Assembly (NCBI GenBank): GCA_013204185.1
Contig: JABMOI010000061.1
Span: forward strand, 1-44,402
Source: a bacterium
Lineage (GTDB): Bacteria; Bacteroidota; Rhodothermia; Rhodothermales; UBA10348
DNA length: 44,402 nt
Direction: 5' to 3'
A model generated the notes under the pieces. The model had not been told where the DNA came from. It worked only from the letters and a program-made list of their open reading frames with translations, and ran no database searches. This document shows, piece by piece, positions 40,830 to 44,402 of this stretch (position 1 is the stretch's first letter; the number at the start of each line of letters is the position of its first letter). The translations under genes were made by a program, and so were the position numbers.

Positions 40830-41492
40830 TTAGTTAGAAACCTCTGGAAGGTGTCCAAGGACGGTAAGGCCCCCCGTCACTTTATCTCCGATAGATACGG
40901 TAATGTTTGAATCCCTGGGTACAATCACGTCCATCCGTGACCCAAACTTAACAATACCAAATCGGTCTCCAAGTTTCACGGTATCGCCTACGGTTACGTG
41001 ATACACGATTCGCCGCGCAACCGCGCCTGCAATTTGTTTGAATAATACTTTGTGTCCGGAGGGTGTCATTAAGCCCAATTGGCTCCGTTCATTCAATTCA
41101 CTGGCTTTTTCGTGCCAAGCTACTAGGTAATCGCCGGAAACATATTCGTCAAATTCGATGACCCCATCCGTTGGAATACGGTTCACATGGACATTTAGCG
41201 GAGACAAAAAGATTGAAACCTTGAGCGCCGGACCTTTGAAGTAGAGGGGCTCATCAATTTCGTCGATCAATAGCACCTTCCCGTCTGCCGGAGACATCAG
41301 CGTGTTCTGAGGAACGGTGGCAATGACCCGGGTTGGGTCTCTAAAGAAATAGAGCGTAAACCCAAGCAGGAATGCGCCGAAACACATTAAGATTATGCCG
41401 ACGATACCGCCGTTGAGCCATCCCAATCCGCCAACTACGGCCGCAATAATTGCAGCCCCTGCTATTAGTGCATATCCTTCTTTGGCGAACAT
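40830..41492 (-). CDS. psd: Phosphatidylserine decarboxylase (short, archaeal/Bacteroidota type)
   Basis: The product has 220 residues. It decarboxylates phosphatidylserine to phosphatidylethanolamine. Two N-terminal membrane helices (about 5-50) are followed by FFRDPTRVIA, LMSPADGKVL, the SIFLSPLNVHVNRIPTDG motif and AGAVARRIV. The self-cleavage site that creates the pyruvoyl group is visible as FGSRMDV near residue 184. The size fits the short class that is found next to pssA in many Bacteroidota. It leads the four-gene operon, and its promoter must lie in the 110 bases or fewer shared with mtaB. Confidence 0.93.
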   Translation of the reverse strand: MFAKEGYALIAGAAIIAAVVGGLGWLNGGIVGIILMCFGAFLLGFTLYFFRDPTRVIATVPQNTLMSPADGKVLLIDEIDEPLYFKGPALKVSIFLSPLNVHVNRIPTDGVIEFDEYVSGDYLVAWHEKASELNERSQLGLMTPSGHKVLFKQIAGAVARRIVYHVTVGDTVKLGDRFGIVKFGSRMDVIVPRDSNITVSIGDKVTGGLTVLGHLPEVSN

Positions 41493-41602
41493 AAGGTGTA
41501 GAGTAGTAGCTTGTAGGTTCTGGGAAACCCGAAAATACCATCTACGTTCGAATGGTACCCTATCTATGCAAAAGATTCCTTATTCACTTCTCCCCCTGTT
41601 CT

Positions 41603-42934
41603 TTGGCTAGCGTTTCATTCCATACTCTCGGCTGCAAGCTCAATTTCGCTGAAACGGGCACGATTGCAAATCAATTCAAGTCGAACCAGTTCAGTGTAGT
41701 TCCTTTTGGTTCTCCATCGGACGTGGTCGTTTTAAACACCTGCACCGTGACGGAAGAGGCGGACAGGAAGTGCCGGCAAGCCATTCGAAAAGCCCTGAAG
41801 GCAAACCAGGATGCATGCGTCATTGTAACTGGTTGCTTTGCTCAGCTTAGACCCGAACAAATTGCCGCCATTCCAGGCGTTGACGTGGTTTTGGGTGCGA
41901 ATGAAAAGTTTGATGTCTTTCGCTACATCGAAGCATTTGCCAAAAAAGAAAAAACTCAGATAGACGTCTCCTGCATTGACGACGTAACCGTATTTGGAGC
42001 CGCTTTTTCCGCCTCCGAACGAACCAGGGCCTTCCTAAAGGTGCAAGATGGATGCGACTACAGTTGCTCGTTTTGCACCATTCCGATGGCCCGTGGCAGG
42101 AGCCGTTCCGCACAAATTCCTGATCTCGTTAGGCAGGCGAATGAAATTGCTGAGCGCGGATATAAAGAAATCGTCCTATCGGGCGTCAATATTGGACTTT
42201 TTGGGCAAGAACAGGGCGGCAGTTTATTACCGCTGCTCAGAGAACTGGATGGGGTCGATGGGATTGAGCGCATTCGCATTTCATCGTGTGAGCCAAATTT
42301 GTTGACGGACGAGATCATCGACTTTGTTGGTGAATCGCGCGTTTTCATGCCGCACTTTCATCTGCCTTTGCAGTCCGGGGATGACTATGTCTTGGGCAAA
42401 ATGCGCCGCAGATATCGGGTTTCAGACTACCTCGCCCGGTTGGATCGAATCTATTCGGTGCTTCCTGATGCGGCCGTTGGCGCGGACGTGATCGTTGGGT
42501 TTGCTGCCGAAAGCGACGATCATTTTGAATCTTCCTATCGCTTTATCGAATCCCTTCCTGTCAGCTATCTGCACGTTTTCACCTATTCCGAACGCCCTGA
42601 AACGGTGGCGGTCGAAAAACCATCCCTAATGGGTGGTCATGTGGTGGAAAAGCGGGTTCGAAGCGAAAGAAACCGAAGGCTTCGGGTTCTATCAGAAAAG
42701 AAAAAAGGCTCGTTTTATTCTCGATTTATCGGACAAACCCGCCCTGTACTCTGGGAAAGCGCTGAAAGGGACAATCGAATGAGTGGGTTTACCGACAACC
42801 ATATTCGAGTAGAGCGCTCGTTTGATGAGGCTCTTTCTGGCACTATTCAACCGGTTGTGTTGGGCAGAATGAACGAGCGAGGGCTTGTGGAATCCCCCGA
42901 GATGGAAATGCTGCACGTGTTAGTTTCGTCCTAG
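41603..42934 (+). CDS. mtaB: tRNA (t6A37) methylthiotransferase MtaB
   Basis: A TTG start is preferred because it gives MASVSFHTLGCKLN, where the family begins; an upstream ATG at 41552 would add 17 unusual residues. This radical-SAM enzyme adds a methylthio group to t6A at tRNA position 37. The N-terminal MTTase domain carries three cluster Cys (GCKLNFAE, NTCTVTEEA, TGCFAQ). The radical-SAM cluster is DGCDYSCSFCTIP. A TRAM-like C-terminal domain follows (FIGQTRPVLWES and GFTDNHIRVE). The length of 443 residues is normal. It is divergent from psd. Confidence 0.9.
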   Translation: MASVSFHTLGCKLNFAETGTIANQFKSNQFSVVPFGSPSDVVVLNTCTVTEEADRKCRQAIRKALKANQDACVIVTGCFAQLRPEQIAAIPGVDVVLGANEKFDVFRYIEAFAKKEKTQIDVSCIDDVTVFGAAFSASERTRAFLKVQDGCDYSCSFCTIPMARGRSRSAQIPDLVRQANEIAERGYKEIVLSGVNIGLFGQEQGGSLLPLLRELDGVDGIERIRISSCEPNLLTDEIIDFVGESRVFMPHFHLPLQSGDDYVLGKMRRRYRVSDYLARLDRIYSVLPDAAVGADVIVGFAAESDDHFESSYRFIESLPVSYLHVFTYSERPETVAVEKPSLMGGHVVEKRVRSERNRRLRVLSEKKKGSFYSRFIGQTRPVLWESAERDNRMSGFTDNHIRVERSFDEALSGTIQPVVLGRMNERGLVESPEMEMLHVLVSS

Positions 42935-42979
42935 CCTCTAGGCGTCACGACCTCGAACCCTTGTACGTATTGAGCGATT

Positions 42980-43420
42980 ATGCGAATACTCCTATTAGTC
43001 TGTGCGTTGTTCTACTCTGGCTGCCAAATTGTTGGCCCCGACGATCCTAGGACAAACGGTAATACCGACTACAGAGCCCAGTGGGAGGCCTTTCAAGATG
43101 GCACGTATTACTACACGCTGAGCAGGTCGTGCTTTTGCCTTCCTGGAGGCCGAATGCAGGTCCAAGTTGTGCAAGGAAAGGTCACTTCGGCGTTCTACTT
43201 AGACCGACAAGACGAAATTACCCAAGACCAGCTTGATTACATCGAAACGATCGATGCCATGTTTGACCTCATTGACGAGCGCCAAGGCAACTCCTACGTG
43301 TTTGAAGTCGAGTACTCAGATTCGGGATACCCTACTTCAATCACGCTCGATGGCAGCGAACAGATCGCCGACGACGAACTGTGGCTAGAGGTCACAGATC
43401 TTCATGTGGGCGTGAGGTAG
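42980..43420 (+). CDS. DUF6174-family lipoprotein
   Basis: The product has 146 residues. The N-terminus is a short lipoprotein signal (ILLLVCALFYSGC, Cys at 15). The remainder fits DUF6174: YYYTLSRSCFCLPGG, MQVQVVQGKVTSAFY, TIDAMFDLIDERQ and EVEYSDSGYPTSITLDGSEQIADDE. Function is unknown for the whole family; it is a small extracytoplasmic beta protein. The paired Cys in SCFC may form a disulfide. Its TAG stop directly abuts the carB stop. It lies 45 bases behind mtaB and may be cotranscribed with it. Confidence 0.82.
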   Translation: MRILLLVCALFYSGCQIVGPDDPRTNGNTDYRAQWEAFQDGTYYYTLSRSCFCLPGGRMQVQVVQGKVTSAFYLDRQDEITQDQLDYIETIDAMFDLIDERQGNSYVFEVEYSDSGYPTSITLDGSEQIADDELWLEVTDLHVGVR

Positions 43421-44402
43421 CTAGCGCGACAGATACAAATTGCGCATTTCAAAAGGTTTGCGGAAGTGTTCGTCCTTGAAGTCCGCGATGAAGGCGATGG
43501 CTTCGCCTGTGGATTTCATTTCTGGACCGAGCTCTTTGCGAACCTCAGGGAATTTATCCCATGAGAAAACCGGTTCTTTCACTGCGTACCCAACCAGTGA
43601 CGACTCCAAATCACCCCGATCTCTGAACTCTTTCAGTTTAGCGCCAAGCATGACCTTGGTGGCAATATTTGAAATCGGTACTCCCGTGGCCTTTGCTACG
43701 AACGGCACAGTCCGCGACGCGCGAGGATTCGCTTCAATTACGTACACCTTGTCTTTCTTAACAACCATCTGGACGTTCACAAGACCTAACACACCGAGAC
43801 GTATCGCGATGGAAGCTATGTATTCCCTCACAGTCTGCTGAATTTCCTGGGACATCGAGTAAGGCGGTAAAACAGCCGTTGAATCGCCTGAATGAACACC
43901 AGCTGGCTCAATATGCTGCATAATGCCTGCCACCCACACTTCATCTCCATCACAAATGGCATCTACGTCCAGTTCAATCCCATCTTCCAAGAAAAGGTCG
44001 AGTAGGATCACATTGTCTGGCATCAACTTCCAGATTTGATTGACATACTTCTCAACCTCTTCCTTATTGATGGCGATACGCATTCCCTGTCCCCCCAGGA
44101 CGTAACTAGGGCGAACCAACAACGGATATCCAATCTTTTCTGCCGTTTCAATTGCTTCAGGAACTGAACGGGCAGCGCCGTACGGTGGGTATGGGATCTC
44201 AAGCTCTTTTAGTAGATCCGAAAACTGAACCCGATCTTCTGCGAGGTCCATATTAGCAAACTGGGTCCCCAGAATAGGTATGCCGTGCTTATCAAAGTCA
44301 CGTGCCAATTTCAAGGCCGTCTGGCCACCGAGTTGGACGATAACCCCGACAGGATCCTCGTGGTCAATAATATCTTTGACACGCTCCCAAAAAACAGGCT
44401 CA
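43421..44402 (-). CDS. carB: Carbamoyl-phosphate synthase large chain, C-terminal part (5' end outside window)
   Basis: About 327 C-terminal residues are in the window and the frame remains open to the right edge (VIVQLGGQTALKLARDFDKHG). They form the second ATP-grasp unit that phosphorylates carbamate: YPLLVRPSYVLGGQGMRIA, HIEPAGVHSGDSTAVLPP, VYVIEANPRASRTVPFVAKATG. The protein ends RKELGPEMKSTGEAIAF...RNLYLSR, so the 120-150-residue allosteric MGS-like domain of the E. coli enzyme is missing. A clean conserved end suggests a natural short form, which I recall in Flavobacteria, and not a mutation. Regulation by UMP or ornithine through that domain is therefore not expected. Confidence 0.93.
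   Translation of the reverse strand, partial: EPVFWERVKDIIDHEDPVGVIVQLGGQTALKLARDFDKHGIPILGTQFANMDLAEDRVQFSDLLKELEIPYPPYGAARSVPEAIETAEKIGYPLLVRPSYVLGGQGMRIAINKEEVEKYVNQIWKLMPDNVILLDLFLEDGIELDVDAICDGDEVWVAGIMQHIEPAGVHSGDSTAVLPPYSMSQEIQQTVREYIASIAIRLGVLGLVNVQMVVKKDKVYVIEANPRASRTVPFVAKATGVPISNIATKVMLGAKLKEFRDRGDLESSLVGYAVKEPVFSWDKFPEVRKELGPEMKSTGEAIAFIADFKDEHFRKPFEMRNLYLSR

Overview
The window looks like chromosomal DNA from a Gram-negative member of the Bacteroidota/Rhodothermota/Balneolota assemblage. This is inferred from gene content and not proven. The pointers are an outer-membrane LolA carrier and a DUF4292 lipoprotein next to an EnvC-type factor, a carbamoyl-phosphate synthase large chain that ends without the C-terminal allosteric domain, an Lgt of the FYGG/GRIGCQ type, and many secreted TPR proteins. 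GC content is near 50 percent by eye. I see no phage, transposase, CRISPR array, rRNA or tRNA.

Layout. 1-460 is the 5' part of a LysM/N-acetylmuramoyl-L-alanine amidase gene (minus strand). Divergent from it, 641-9736 is the most striking block: three consecutive genes for exported proteins, a 19-repeat TPR-CHAT protease, a metacaspase-like C14 protease and an M48 metallopeptidase with TPRs, closed by a strong terminator at 9766-9806. Next come an M28 peptidase (minus), a stand-alone TfoX C-terminal domain, and a glutamate-cysteine-ligase-like/CBS fusion (minus). Then follows an overlapping operon TPR protein - DUF4292 lipoprotein - EnvC-like factor (13625-16835), an RpiB-family protein with an N-terminal extension and Asp in place of the usual Cys, lpdA, and the severed tail of a MacB-type ABC permease. 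metG (minus) and hisA are divergent. A membrane coiled-coil protein, a class-V aminotransferase, LolA, a YbhN-type membrane protein and a catalytically dead M1-like/HEAT protein fill 22.4-28.3 kb.

From 28.6 kb onward the content is mostly housekeeping: rlmB, an arginine-deiminase/DDAH-fold hydrolase, the ptsN-hisS-lgt operon, rluD, obgE-dprA, rnhA, rlpA-yigZ, psd-pssA-purS-clpS, mtaB, a DUF6174 lipoprotein and the 3' part of carB.

How it fits together. Envelope biology dominates. Peptidoglycan splitting (amidase, EnvC-like activator, RlpA), lipoprotein maturation and transport (Lgt, LolA, DUF4292) and phospholipid synthesis (PssA, Psd) are all represented. The secreted caspase-family module is best read as an extracytoplasmic proteolytic system of unknown trigger. 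Several short regulatory-looking structures stand out: hairpins pressed against the start codons of yigZ, rlpA and the class-V aminotransferase gene; two pairs of short palindromes, each spaced 25 bp; and small tandem repeats at 30734-30771 and 39260-39339.
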